Assembly (NCBI GenBank): GCA_029821885.1
Contig: JALGXV010000004.1
Location: forward strand, 1-37,735
DNA: 37,735 nucleotides
DNA from: Candidatus Hebobacteria bacterium
GTDB lineage: Bacteria; Armatimonadota; Hebobacteria; Hebobacterales; Hebobacteraceae
Direction: 5' to 3'
Shown here: positions 14,412-22,728 of the stretch, piece after piece
How positions within the stretch are numbered: position 1 is the first letter of the stretch
Layout of the letters: the number at the start of each line of letters is the position of its first letter
The notes under the pieces: generated by a model
What the model saw: the letters and a program-made list of their open reading frames with translations, nothing else
Told to the model about the DNA's origin: nothing
The model's database searches: none
Made by a program: the position numbers and the translations under genes

Positions 14412-15683
14412 TCACTCAGTTCGCCGCAGTTCCGGGGCCTTCCACCAGGCCACCACTGCCGCGGTGAGGCAGATACCGGCTCCTATGGCTACGGCTAACC
14501 GCTCTGTGAACCACTCGGCGAACATACTCACTTGGAGATCCCCGAGCCAGGATGTTCCTGCGAAGAGGAAGCTGCGCAGGCTCATGACCCTTCCCCGCAG
14601 CTCATCCGGCGACATCTTCTGAAGTATCGTGTTGGCCGTAACATTGAAGCCCATGCCTCCCATGCCCGCCACGGCCAGCGCTCCGATCGCGATCGCATAT
14701 GTTGGTGACCCGGCAAACAGCAACAATCCGATGGGAAGGAGGAATGCCGCGACGGTCGTCAGCCAGCCAAGGCGTCGCCTATGGCCGGCCGAGGTCAGGA
14801 ACACCGCGGCCGCCAATCCACCCACCGCGTACGCCGTATGCATGAGACCGTAACCCAAGGGCCCCGCGGCGAACGTGTCACGCGCGAAGACCGGGAGCAG
14901 CACCGCGTAGGACAGACCGTACAGGCTACTGATGGCGATGAGTACCAGTAGCGTCAGCGGCACGGCGTTGCGCCTTACCCATGAGATGCCTTCTCCCATC
15001 TCTCTCAGGAAGGCCGCGCGCGTGCGCACCACAGGTGGTCGTGGGGCAATCACGAGGAGCGCCACCAGCACCGCGATGAACGTAACCCCGTTGATGAGGA
15101 AACACGCGGCCATCCCGACGACTTCGATAAGCACGCCGCCGATGGCCGGCCCCACGATCCTTCCGGTCATGAACGCGGAAGAGTTCAGCGACACGGCGTT
15201 CAGTGTGTCGTCCTTCGTGACAAACTCCAGGACCATCGCGTGCCGTGTCGGCATATCGAACGCCCAGACGGTTCCGAAGAAGGCCGCCAGCACCATCACG
15301 TGCCAGACCTGAATGGCGCCGGTGTAGATGAGCGCGGCCAGCACGAACGCTTGCACCATCGCCAGACTCTGGGTGACGAGCAGGATGTTCCGCTTGGGGA
15401 GCCGGTCGGCCACCACGCCGGCCGGCAGCGATAGCAGGAGCATGGGAATCGTGCCGCAGGCTGCCACCAGGCCGAGATAGATGGGCCGGTCTGTCAACTC
15501 ATAGACCAGCCACCCCTGCGCGGCCCTCTGCATCCAACGCCCGACCAGGGAAATGAGCAGACCGCACCAGAAGAGGCGGAAATCGCGGTGGCGCAGGGAA
15601 CGCAGCGCCGCCGGCCAACGCCTCCCGCGGCTGACTTCAGTTCGTCGAGGTGGGCCGGGCTCGCGGTCCTGCTCCGTTATCAG
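14412..15683 (-). CDS. MFS transporter (EntS/MFS_3-like) with unclear, non-standard start
   Basis: A 12-helix major-facilitator protein. The first ATG in frame (15533) lies inside helix 1 and cannot be the true start. Upstream codons continue convincing family sequence (ALRSLRHRDFRLFWCGLLISLVGRW). The frame is open to a TAG at 15798-15800 but holds no ATG, GTG or TTG. A promoter predicts mRNA from about 15704, and GGAGGAG (15690-15684) is followed in frame by CTG, ATA and ACG, so initiation at one of these rare codons is the simplest reading. I place the start at CTG 15683 (423 aa, normal length). Other motifs are VADRLPKRNILLVTQ, GGVLIEVVGM and GRVMSLRSF. It probably exports a small hydrophobic or siderophore-like molecule. 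Confidence 0.8.
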   Translation of the reverse strand: MITEQDREPGPPRRTEVSRGRRWPAALRSLRHRDFRLFWCGLLISLVGRWMQRAAQGWLVYELTDRPIYLGLVAACGTIPMLLLSLPAGVVADRLPKRNILLVTQSLAMVQAFVLAALIYTGAIQVWHVMVLAAFFGTVWAFDMPTRHAMVLEFVTKDDTLNAVSLNSSAFMTGRIVGPAIGGVLIEVVGMAACFLINGVTFIAVLVALLVIAPRPPVVRTRAAFLREMGEGISWVRRNAVPLTLLVLIAISSLYGLSYAVLLPVFARDTFAAGPLGYGLMHTAYAVGGLAAAVFLTSAGHRRRLGWLTTVAAFLLPIGLLLFAGSPTYAIAIGALAVAGMGGMGFNVTANTILQKMSPDELRGRVMSLRSFLFAGTSWLGDLQVSMFAEWFTERLAVAIGAGICLTAAVVAWWKAPELRRTE

Positions 15684-15710
15684 CTCCTCCAGTAACTCAG
15701 ATAGGCCTAC

Positions 15711-15739
15711 AGTGTAGGGGACGGCTGGCCCGGTGGCAA
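15711..15739 (-). promoter_or_regulatory. Promoter for the MFS gene
   Basis: Minus-strand TTGCCA (15739-15734), a 17-nt spacer and TACACT (15716-15711). Initiation near 15704 leaves about 14 nt before GGAGGAG (15690-15684). It limits how far upstream the MFS start codon can lie. Confidence 0.5.
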
Positions 15740-15797
15740 GCGTGAGATGCAGGCAGGTGGCCCTACTCAGATTGCCGGATTCGACGGCGGAGGAAGG

Positions 15798-16547
15798 CTA
15801 GTAGTAGATCTTGTAGATGGCCCCTATCGCGTTCAGCGTGTTGTCCGGGTTCCGCTTGTCATCCTGATAGAGGTAATAGAACTCGAGCACCGTGCCTGCT
15901 CGCTGCACCGTGTCGCTTCGAAGCAACGGGGCCCCCTCGAAGGGCAGCTGGATGCCTACATCGTAAGTGACGCGGTCCCATCCCTCATAGCGAGAGTCGT
16001 TGAAGACCTCTACCTCCGCATAGAGGCTGAAAACGCGCCGCCGCGATCGGAACTCCCGCTCTACGGTGAGGCGGTTCCGGTACCGAGTGGAGAAATCCTC
16101 CCCATCGATCCAACGCAGGTCCACGCGATTGCGGTCGCTCACGATGATGTTGTGCGGAAGGTAGAAGCGGGGGGTCAGCTCGATAATGCCTCGGTGCTCC
16201 CCATTCAGATCTTCCTCGTCGCCGAGGCTGCGGATATGCCGGTAGCCCAGCCCGAGCAGCAGATACTGCCGCTCCCGCTCCTCCGGGGTCTCGGCCTCCC
16301 ATCGCTGAAATGTATCGAGGTCGAGTCTGAGGGTGGCACCCACCTCCAGTTCGCCGTGCTCTGTGTCTAGATCGTCTACGAGGGCCACAACAAGGAGGAG
16401 CTGGGTATCCGGGTTGACAGGGAGGAACCAGTTCATCTCCGGCCAGGCCTGCCAGCCCGCGGCCATGGCACCCGGAGCACCCAGCCACAAGAGCAAGACA
16501 AGGGCACAGAGCCAGATCACAAATGCGTGTTTCCCAGAGATGGCCAC
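15798..16547 (-). CDS. DUF2490-like outer-membrane beta-barrel protein
   Basis: A 249-aa protein starting at GTG 16547. The N-terminus is a signal peptide (VIWLCALVLLLWLGAPGAMA, cleavage around residue 29). The remainder alternates polar and hydrophobic residues in amphipathic strands. Recognisable blocks are GLGYRHIR, ELTPRFYLPHNIIVSDRNRVDLRWIDGEDFSTRYRNRLTVEREF, and a C-terminal strand GAIYKIYY ending in an aromatic. Length and the strand-rich, Arg/Tyr-patterned RYRNRL segment resemble DUF2490 barrels of the bacterial outer membrane. It follows the ModA-like lipoprotein by 86 nt. Its role is unknown; a passive outer-membrane partner of the adjacent binding lipoproteins is possible. Confidence 0.7.
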   Translation of the reverse strand: MAISGKHAFVIWLCALVLLLWLGAPGAMAAGWQAWPEMNWFLPVNPDTQLLLVVALVDDLDTEHGELEVGATLRLDLDTFQRWEAETPEERERQYLLLGLGYRHIRSLGDEEDLNGEHRGIIELTPRFYLPHNIIVSDRNRVDLRWIDGEDFSTRYRNRLTVEREFRSRRRVFSLYAEVEVFNDSRYEGWDRVTYDVGIQLPFEGAPLLRSDTVQRAGTVLEFYYLYQDDKRNPDNTLNAIGAIYKIYY

Positions 16548-16633
16548 GGTCTCTCATCTTCCGAGGAGGCCACCAGATCACCTCCCACCGGCGGCCCGCC
16601 ACTTGTGCCCCAGCGGGCACTCTGTCGGAGAGC

Positions 16634-17509
16634 CTACCGGCTGGGCGACGGCTTCAGCCCCGCCTCGGAGAGCGCCTCCCGGCCCTGAGGCGAGAGCAGG
16701 AAATCCACGAACTCGCGCGCGGGCCCGGCTTCCGCGGCCCCCATCAGCGGGGCCGCCTTGTACTCGATCGGCCGGTAGGTATCCGCAGGGAGCTGCCCGA
16801 TCACCCTGAGGGTCTTCGGGACGGTGCTGTCGCCGCCGCTTTCGTCGGACCAGCAGCCCTGGAAGACGAACGCCAGGTCTGCCTCACCCGCGACCAGCCC
16901 TCCGAGCAGCATCGCGTCCGCCTGCGGGTGCACAACCTTCGGCGCAACAATCTCCCACAGGCCAAGCTGGCGGAGGGATTGCTCGGTCCGGTCGCCGAGG
17001 CTGCTCTTCGCTGGGTCCTCGACGTAGATCCTCGCCACTTCGGGGGCCGCCACATTTTCCAGCCGCGCCACGCTCGGCACACCCTCGGCCGCCGCCACGA
17101 GCGCGATCCCATATGTGTTGAGTGCAATCGTCTCGACGTCAGACGCCACGACCACGCCGTCGGCGATGAGCGACTGCATCTCGAGCTCGCCCGTGGTGAT
17201 GGCCACCGCAGCACCGCCCTGGGCGCCGGGCACCTTGGACAGCATGGCCATCGGCTTCTCCACCAAGGTCTGGACTTCCACGCCCGGGTGCGTGATCTGG
17301 TAGGCCGCGACGACCTGCAGTACGGGCCCGCTCAGCACACAGGGCACGTAGACAGTAAGCGCGACGGGCCGCGGCGAGGCGACCTCGGGAGGCTCCCCGC
17401 CACAGCCCGACAGCAGAAGACAGGCGGCGACGATGCTGCTAGTCCGAAGACTCAGTCTCGGGTTCAGCGGTTCCCGCTCCCTCCTCGGCAGCCTCCTTCG
17501 GTGGTACAA
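16634..17509 (-). CDS. ModA-like solute-binding lipoprotein
   Basis: A 291-aa predicted lipoprotein, lipobox LLLSGC at residues 31-36. The body resembles molybdate/tungstate-type binding proteins: LTVYVPCVLSGPVLQVVAAYQITHPG at the start, and LWEIVAPKVVHPQADAMLLGGLVAGEADLAFVFQGC in the second lobe. ModA's usual SER/Thr oxyanion contacts are not obvious and PCVLSG replaces AASL, so the ligand may differ. Start TTG 17509 has GGGAG 6 nt upstream and overlaps the upstream gene by 71 nt. An in-frame CTG at 17467 preceded by GAGGAGGGAG would give a tidier signal peptide. No permease or ATPase is adjacent. Confidence 0.72.
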   Translation of the reverse strand: MYHRRRLPRREREPLNPRLSLRTSSIVAACLLLSGCGGEPPEVASPRPVALTVYVPCVLSGPVLQVVAAYQITHPGVEVQTLVEKPMAMLSKVPGAQGGAAVAITTGELEMQSLIADGVVVASDVETIALNTYGIALVAAAEGVPSVARLENVAAPEVARIYVEDPAKSSLGDRTEQSLRQLGLWEIVAPKVVHPQADAMLLGGLVAGEADLAFVFQGCWSDESGGDSTVPKTLRVIGQLPADTYRPIEYKAAPLMGAAEAGPAREFVDFLLSPQGREALSEAGLKPSPSR

Positions 17510-17990
17510 GAGTCGCTCCCACCTTGTCCAGCTCCTGCTGGATCACGGTCAGCAGGTCGTCACGAGTCCAGGTGACGTCCATCCGCCTGAGGAAGTTGAC
17601 AGTCTCGGTCTCGTCTCCTCGCCTGATCTGGTGCTCGGTGCTGCCGTTGACGAAGACACCGGCGCAGCTGAGCCCGGTGGTCATCCACTTCTTTCGGCCT
17701 TCCGAAGACTGCATGTCGTAGACGGCCACCGTCACCGTCTCCGGGTTGGCTTCCCCAATGGCCAAGACGTAGTCAGCGATGAATTGGTGGCTCGGGTTGA
17801 GTGGGTAGTAGGCCTCGATGACCACCGGCACGTCAGGCACAGCGGCGGTCTCAGATGGAGCTCCCGCCCCTTCGCCCGGAGTGGCGCTCCCCGTCTCTTG
17901 CTGCTGATCGCTGCCACGACACCCGCAGAAGGCGCCACAGCACGCCAGCAGGACTACCAGTCCAAGTACGACGATCTTGTGGCTCGACAC
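17439..17990 (-). CDS. Thioredoxin-fold-like lipoprotein
   Basis: A 183-aa protein from GTG 17990, with GAGGAG 5 nt upstream. A lipoprotein signal peptide (IVVLGLVVLLACCGAFCGC, several Cys candidates) leads into a low-complexity Gly/Ala/Pro/Glu linker to about residue 55. The domain 55-155 (VPVVIEAYYPLNPSHQFIADYVLAIGE, ETVTVAVYDMQSSEGRKKW, GVFVNGSTEH) has the strand order of a thioredoxin fold. It lacks a CxxC redox pair and keeps only a lone Cys before GVFVNG. The C-terminus is Glu-rich and overlaps the next gene. It sits between MoeB-like and ModA-like genes, so a surface role in metal or sulfur handling is possible but unproven. Confidence 0.65.
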   Translation of the reverse strand: MSSHKIVVLGLVVLLACCGAFCGCRGSDQQQETGSATPGEGAGAPSETAAVPDVPVVIEAYYPLNPSHQFIADYVLAIGEANPETVTVAVYDMQSSEGRKKWMTTGLSCAGVFVNGSTEHQIRRGDETETVNFLRRMDVTWTRDDLLTVIQQELDKVGATLVPPKEAAEEGAGTAEPETESSD

Positions 17991-18044
17991 ACTTCTCCTC
18001 CCAGAAGAAGAGTTACCAAGTTACGATTCGACGTCCGCGTCCGT

Positions 18045-18809
18045 TCACCCGTCGCCGCGGCCCCCACAGGCCGGGCAATCCGGCCGCTTTGTGACGGGGT
18101 AGACTGCGAACTCCATGTCTTCCCCGCTCCAGACGAGGAGCCGGTTCTTCAGATTCTCACCGACACCTGCCAGGTACTTGACGGCCTCCATCGCCTGCAG
18201 GCAGCCGATCATCCCCGGAGTGGCGCCCAACACGGGAAAGACTTCCGGGGGCGGGGCGCTCGGGAAGATACATCTCAAGCACGGAGTCTCGGGGGAGTGT
18301 ATGAAGCTGAGCTTCCCCTCCAGTCCCCAGACGCTTGCGTGCACGAACGGTATGCCCCGCCGGATTGCGCACTCGTTGAGGATGTAGCGCGTCGGGAAGT
18401 TATCCATGCAATCTACAATGAGGTGGGAGTCTCCCACCAGCTCACCGACGTTCTCTACCTCGATGCGGCTGCTCACGGCCTCGACTTCGATGCTTGGGTT
18501 CAACTCATCCAAGGTCATCTTACCCGACTCGGCCTTATTCACTCCGATCCTGGCGTCGTTGTGTAGTATCTGCCGGTTCAGATTGGACAGCTCCGGGCTA
18601 TCGGAGTCGCACAGACGGATGTGGCCCACCCCCGCAACGGCCAGATACATCGAAGCCGGCGACCCCAGTCCGCCCGCACCGGCCACGAAGACCCGGGCGG
18701 CCTTGAGCCGTTCCTGGCCGGATTCCCCCCAGCCAGCGATCATCATCTGGCGATGATATCGCTCCTTGTCCTGCTCGCTCAGAGCGATGGGATCAGAGAT
18801 GCTCGCCAC
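18045..18809 (-). CDS. MoeB/ThiF/HesA family E1-like adenylyltransferase
   Basis: A 254-aa protein; GTG 18809 has AAAGGA upstream, preferred over TTG 18833. It carries the E1 N-terminal signature RYHRQMMIAGWGESGQERL, the nucleotide loop FVAGAGGLGSP (41-51), SNLNRQILH (75-83) and VDCMDNFPTR (132-141). Two zinc-binding CxxC pairs are at C177/C180 (CLRC) and C245/C248 (CPAC). Relatives adenylate the Gly-Gly end of a sulfur carrier (MoaD or ThiS) for molybdopterin or thiamin synthesis. No rhodanese domain is attached and no carrier gene lies nearby. The adjoining ModA-like gene favours a molybdenum-cofactor link. Confidence 0.9.
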   Translation of the reverse strand: MASISDPIALSEQDKERYHRQMMIAGWGESGQERLKAARVFVAGAGGLGSPASMYLAVAGVGHIRLCDSDSPELSNLNRQILHNDARIGVNKAESGKMTLDELNPSIEVEAVSSRIEVENVGELVGDSHLIVDCMDNFPTRYILNECAIRRGIPFVHASVWGLEGKLSFIHSPETPCLRCIFPSAPPPEVFPVLGATPGMIGCLQAMEAVKYLAGVGENLKNRLLVWSGEDMEFAVYPVTKRPDCPACGGRGDG

Positions 18810-18873
18810 TTCTTCGCGTCCTTTCCGCACCAACTTCTACGCTTCTGCCTGAGCAACCTTGTCCAAACCACGA

Positions 18874-18896
18874 GGCCCGCCGCGCCGCGGCGGGCC
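18874..18896 (-). terminator. GC-rich hairpin after the SLH-porin gene
   Basis: A 10-bp perfect stem (GGCCCGCCGC/GCGGCGGGCC) with a 3-nt loop, starting 31 nt after the porin stop. The following minus-strand bases (TCGTGGTTTGG) are only weakly U-rich. A terminator is plausible but not certain. Confidence 0.5.
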
Positions 18897-18926
18897 CCTC
18901 GCCCGGAGGTCGTACGGGGCTCCTCC

Positions 18927-20312
18927 CTAGTACTTGAGCTGCAGCTGCAGATAGGTCCTCTCACCTGCCCAGGTTGCCCGCTCCGAGAACCCGTCGTCCG
19001 GCCGTCGCATCGCGTGCACGAGAGTCAGGCGTGTCGCCGGATCGAGCTGATACCAGTAGCCAAGCGTCCATCGCTTGAAGATACTGTCCGTGACATCCGT
19101 GTCGGGATCGTATTGATCGTACTTCACGAACAGCAGATTGGGAGCCTTCCGGGAGATTGGGTGACCGACCTGCGCGTACCAGCCGCCAACATCCGCGCCG
19201 CGGTCCCTGCCCGTGACGGCCTCCCCCATGAACTCCGTGCCGCCGGCCCACTTGAAGCGAGCGCTCAGGCCATAGCGGTCCTGGTCAGTCGCCTCCTCCC
19301 CCTCGCCCCTCTCGCCGATGTATCCGGAGAGGGCCACCGAACCATTCGGGACGGGGAAGTCCACGCGGGCCATTAGGTTCTTTCGATCGTTGTCATCGTT
19401 GGAGTTGATGCCGGTGCCATTGAAGATGCCGACGTCGAGTCGGGGGCTGCGAGGACTCGCCTCGTAGGCCCACTGCACGCCTATGTCCCGCTGGTGGGGG
19501 AAGAGCACGTCCATGAACAGGGCCCGCTCTCCGCTCCACAGGTTGGGTACCGCCTCCAGCAGCTCGTAGCCCCAGGGCACCTTCGCCTGACCGATGCGCA
19601 GGGCCGATTCGTCGGTCTTGTAGTCCGCATAGAGCGTGCGAAGCTGCGTCTTGGAGGTAGGCCCCCTGCCAACTTCCCTCGCATCCAACTGGAATTCGAT
19701 GCGGTAGGACCAGAGGTCGGTGACTGGCCCGCGGATGTTGAACCGGGCCCTGCGCACCTGGAACTCGTGGGTGTCGGTCGCATCGTCCGCGGTATAGCGG
19801 AGCTGGAAGTAGCCGTCGAGCTTGTGCTTCTTCTGCTCCGCCTCCACCGTGGCCAGGCGCGTCTGGACGTCTTGCATAGCGGACTCCAGATCCTCCACCC
19901 GGACGCCCATGGTGACGAGCTCGGCGCGGAACTCCGCGATGAGCTTCTCCACGCGGGCGAGGTCGAGATGGGTGACCGGTGTCGGCGCGGCCGGCTCTTC
20001 GGTGGGTTCGGCCTTGGCTATCTGGTGCAGGGCCTCCCCCTGCTCCTGATAGGCCTGGGCGATCCCCTCCACTGCCCGCAGGGTCAGGGCGGCCGCCTCG
20101 TAGCGAGACAATCGCTCGCCGGCCCAATCGCCGATGGGCCCCTTTGGGTGTCCGCTCAGCAGCCCCGCCTGGCCGAGCGCGTCCAGCTCCCGGTACTGCC
20201 AGTCGTCCGGCCCCATGCTCGCCGCCTCGCCGCAGGCGGCCGCCGCGCCGAGTGCCATCAGCGCCACAACGCCCCATGTCACCCCGCACCGCCCCAGCAA
20301 CCCTCTAGCCAT
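18927..20312 (-). CDS. SLH-domain outer-membrane porin (OmpM-like)
   Basis: A 461-aa protein. ATG 20312 is preceded by GGAGG with an 8-nt gap; a 22-residue longer frame is rejected. After a signal peptide (TWGVVALMALGAAAACGEA), residues about 34-85 form one SLH domain (WQYRELDALGQAGLLSG...RLSRYEAAALTLRAV). Residues about 105-160 form a coiled coil (RVEKLIAEFRAELV...MQDVQTRLATVEAEQKK). The remainder is a beta barrel (FQLRYTADD, EFQVRRARFNIRG, YRIEFQLDA, ending LQLQLKY). This order matches OmpM/Slp-type porins, in which the SLH domain holds the outer membrane to the wall. The barrel also resembles phosphate-selective porin O/P, a family label that does not establish selectivity. Confidence 0.9.
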   Translation of the reverse strand: MARGLLGRCGVTWGVVALMALGAAAACGEAASMGPDDWQYRELDALGQAGLLSGHPKGPIGDWAGERLSRYEAAALTLRAVEGIAQAYQEQGEALHQIAKAEPTEEPAAPTPVTHLDLARVEKLIAEFRAELVTMGVRVEDLESAMQDVQTRLATVEAEQKKHKLDGYFQLRYTADDATDTHEFQVRRARFNIRGPVTDLWSYRIEFQLDAREVGRGPTSKTQLRTLYADYKTDESALRIGQAKVPWGYELLEAVPNLWSGERALFMDVLFPHQRDIGVQWAYEASPRSPRLDVGIFNGTGINSNDDNDRKNLMARVDFPVPNGSVALSGYIGERGEGEEATDQDRYGLSARFKWAGGTEFMGEAVTGRDRGADVGGWYAQVGHPISRKAPNLLFVKYDQYDPDTDVTDSIFKRWTLGYWYQLDPATRLTLVHAMRRPDDGFSERATWAGERTYLQLQLKY

Positions 20313-20449
20313 ATCAGATCCTCCACTCTCCGCGGCCCAGTGCTGCGCTCCGGCTGTTCGCAGAGCGAACGGTGCCATGATTACTCGCTACGAGTGAATC
20401 CTAGGTGAAGGAAGCCGAAACCTTCTGTGACGGAGACTTCACCAGGAGA

Positions 20450-20474
20450 ACGGGCCGGCTCTCGGCCGGCCCGT
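20450..20474 (-). terminator. Probable terminator after the sugar isomerase gene
   Basis: ACGGGCCGGC and GCCGGCCCGT form a 10-bp perfect stem with a 5-nt loop, 35 nt past the stop of the isomerase gene. The minus-strand tail is TTCTCC, a weak U-tract. Confidence 0.55.
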
Positions 20475-20508
20475 CGCTCTCGGCATACGGCCCAACAATG
20501 TCTGCAGG

Positions 20509-21474
20509 CTAGGCCCACCAGACCTTCGGCGGTGGCTCGGAGATCGTCACGTCCTTCAAGAAGGCGACGGCCTTCCGGAAGCCCTCGTCGATGCTCATCA
20601 GGCTGTCCTCGTGCTCTATGCTGAGCACGTAGTCATAGCCGCCCAGACGCAATTCCGAGATCATCGCCTTCCACACCTCGGCCCCGTGGCCGTAGCCAAC
20701 CGTGCGGAAGATCCAGGCGCGTGCGATCTCGTTCGTATAGGACTTGGTGTCGAGCACGCCATTGCGAGAGGTGTTGATGGTGTCCACCTTCACATCCTTC
20801 GCGTGCACGTGGTAGATGGCCGAGCCGAGCTCGCGGATGGCCGCCACCGGGTCGATTCCCTGCCAGAAGAGGTGGCTTGGATCGAAGTTCGCGCCGATCG
20901 CCTCGCCGCAGGCCTCCCGGAGCTTCAGGAGCGTTTCTGAATTGTAGACACAGAACCCGGGGTGCATCTCGAAGCAGATCTTCGTGATTCCGTGCTTCGC
21001 CGCGTAGGCGGCCTCCTTCGACCAGTACGGAATGAGTTTCTCCTCCCACTGCCACTTCACGACCTCGGCGAAGTCGGTCGGCCACGGACACGTCACCCAG
21101 TTCGGGTACTGGGAGGCGTCACTGTCGCCCGGACAGCCGGAGAAAGTGACGACACGCTCGACTCCAAGCGCCTCCGCCAGGCGCACCGTCTTGCGCCAGT
21201 CGCTGTGGAACCTTCTCGCCACTGATGCTTGGGGATGGACCGGGTTGCCGTGGCAGCTCAGGGCGGAGATGATCAGGCCGCGCTTCTCCACCGCTCTCAG
21301 GAACCGCTTCTGCGCGGCTTCGTCTTTCAGCAGCGCCGCTGCGTCGCAGTGCGCATTGCCAGGATATCCGCCGGTTCCGATCTCGACCGATTCACAGCCG
21401 ACCTCGGCGACGTGATCGAGCATCTTCTCGAAGGACATGTCGCCGTATAGCACGGTAAAGACTCCGACCTTCAT
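20509..21474 (-). CDS. Sugar phosphate isomerase/epimerase (xylose-isomerase-like TIM barrel)
   Basis: A 321-aa protein. ATG 21474 is preceded by GAGGAGG. It opens KVGVFTVLYGDMSFEKMLDHVAEVGCESVEIGTGG, the usual first strands of the AP_endonuc_2/xylose-isomerase-like family. Metal-binding positions fit the family: ICFEMHPGF (Glu), ANFDPSHLFWQG (Asp/His), YHVHAKDVK (His) and LSIEHED (Glu). Such enzymes isomerise or epimerise sugars and inositols. It lies 42 nt downstream of a Gfo/Idh/MocA dehydrogenase, a pairing common in inositol and rare-sugar catabolism, and the two are likely co-transcribed. Confidence 0.9.
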   Translation of the reverse strand: MKVGVFTVLYGDMSFEKMLDHVAEVGCESVEIGTGGYPGNAHCDAAALLKDEAAQKRFLRAVEKRGLIISALSCHGNPVHPQASVARRFHSDWRKTVRLAEALGVERVVTFSGCPGDSDASQYPNWVTCPWPTDFAEVVKWQWEEKLIPYWSKEAAYAAKHGITKICFEMHPGFCVYNSETLLKLREACGEAIGANFDPSHLFWQGIDPVAAIRELGSAIYHVHAKDVKVDTINTSRNGVLDTKSYTNEIARAWIFRTVGYGHGAEVWKAMISELRLGGYDYVLSIEHEDSLMSIDEGFRKAVAFLKDVTISEPPPKVWWA

Positions 21475-21516
21475 GACATCCTCCTCGCCGATTTCGTTCG
21501 ATCTCTCAGAAACCAG

Positions 21517-22671
21517 CTAGTAGTCCACTTCGACCCACCGACCCTCGCGAGCGCTCCTCACGGCGGCCTCCACAATGGCGACGGCACGGTGTCCATCCAC
21601 AAAGGTTGGGAAGTCGTCGACACTCGACTCTCCTGCTATTCTGCGATACACGTTGAGGAACAGGTTCTTGAACGCGTCGGGGTATCCCTCGGGGTGGCCG
21701 CCGGGGTAGTGGGCGTAGGGCTGGGCCTGCTCGCTGAGGATGGATGGATCCTTGACATAGGACTCATTGGCCCTGTCTCGGTAACCCGCCCAGAGCTCGT
21801 TCGGGCGCTCCAGGTCGGCCGAGATGGCACAGGTCGAGCCGTCGATCTCGTAGACGAGCCGGTTCTTCCTGCCCGCGGACACCTGGGAGACAGTGAACGC
21901 CCCGCGCGCTCCGTTGTCCAGCCGAAACAGGACACTCGCGAAGTCCTCGCTCTCAATCTGGACCTCCTCGTAGTCCTCCGGCTTCAGGGTCTTCCCGGCG
22001 AAGGCCTCCACGGCCGCCTTTGGGCGCTTGCGAACCTTGTGAGTGGTCTGGAAGTCGGCCATCACCTCCGTGATGGTGTGACCCGTGATGAAAGTGACCA
22101 GGTCGCAGAAGTGTGACCCGATGTCGCCCACCGCACAGCTCTCACCGGAGACCTCCTGATCGAGCCGCCAACTGTAGTCCGTCTCGTGCAGAAGCCAGTC
22201 CTGGAGGTAGGAGCCGTGAATGGCGTAGACGTCGCCGGCCTTGCCAGCGTCGCAGATCGCCTTCGCCTGCTGGGACAAGGGGTAGAAACGATAGTTGAAG
22301 CAGACTGCGTTGAGGAGCCCCTTCTCCTGAGCCAATGCGACGAGCCGACGCGACTCAGCGGTTGTCCGCGTGAGCGGCTTCTCCGAAACGCAGTGCTTGC
22401 CGCTCTCGAGGATGGCTTGGTTCACCTCGAAGTGGAGGTTGTTTGGTGAGGCGTTGTGAACGACCTCGACGTCGGGATTCGCCAACAGCTTGCGGTAGTC
22501 GCTGTAGGCGCGGGGTACGCCGAGCGCGGCCGCCTTCTGTTCGGTTCGCTCCGGGTTCCTCCCGCAGAGCGCGACGACCTCGACGAAGCCGAGACGCTTG
22601 AGGGCCTCGACGTGCGCCGGCCCGATGAATCCTGTGCCTATGACGGCCGCCTTGACGGTGCGCATAGCCAC
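21517..22671 (-). CDS. Gfo/Idh/MocA family oxidoreductase
   Basis: A 384-aa NAD(P)-dependent dehydrogenase. The start is GTG 22671 (AGGAGA upstream), with an in-frame ATG two codons later as alternative. The Rossmann loop is VIGTGFIGPAH (10-20). The family's catalytic-strand motif appears as CVSEKPL, followed by FNYRFYPLSQQAKAI. The expected His-bearing helix appears as CAVGDIGSHFCDLVTFITGH. Members oxidise or reduce hydroxyls on sugars, inositols and glycosides. It is placed between a SurA-like gene and a sugar isomerase on one strand. Confidence 0.92.
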   Translation of the reverse strand: MAMRTVKAAVIGTGFIGPAHVEALKRLGFVEVVALCGRNPERTEQKAAALGVPRAYSDYRKLLANPDVEVVHNASPNNLHFEVNQAILESGKHCVSEKPLTRTTAESRRLVALAQEKGLLNAVCFNYRFYPLSQQAKAICDAGKAGDVYAIHGSYLQDWLLHETDYSWRLDQEVSGESCAVGDIGSHFCDLVTFITGHTITEVMADFQTTHKVRKRPKAAVEAFAGKTLKPEDYEEVQIESEDFASVLFRLDNGARGAFTVSQVSAGRKNRLVYEIDGSTCAISADLERPNELWAGYRDRANESYVKDPSILSEQAQPYAHYPGGHPEGYPDAFKNLFLNVYRRIAGESSVDDFPTFVDGHRAVAIVEAAVRSAREGRWVEVDY

Positions 22672-22728
22672 GTAACTCTCCTCTCGACCGATCTATCGAT
22701 AACGAGCAACCCGGGCGTCAGCCACGGG

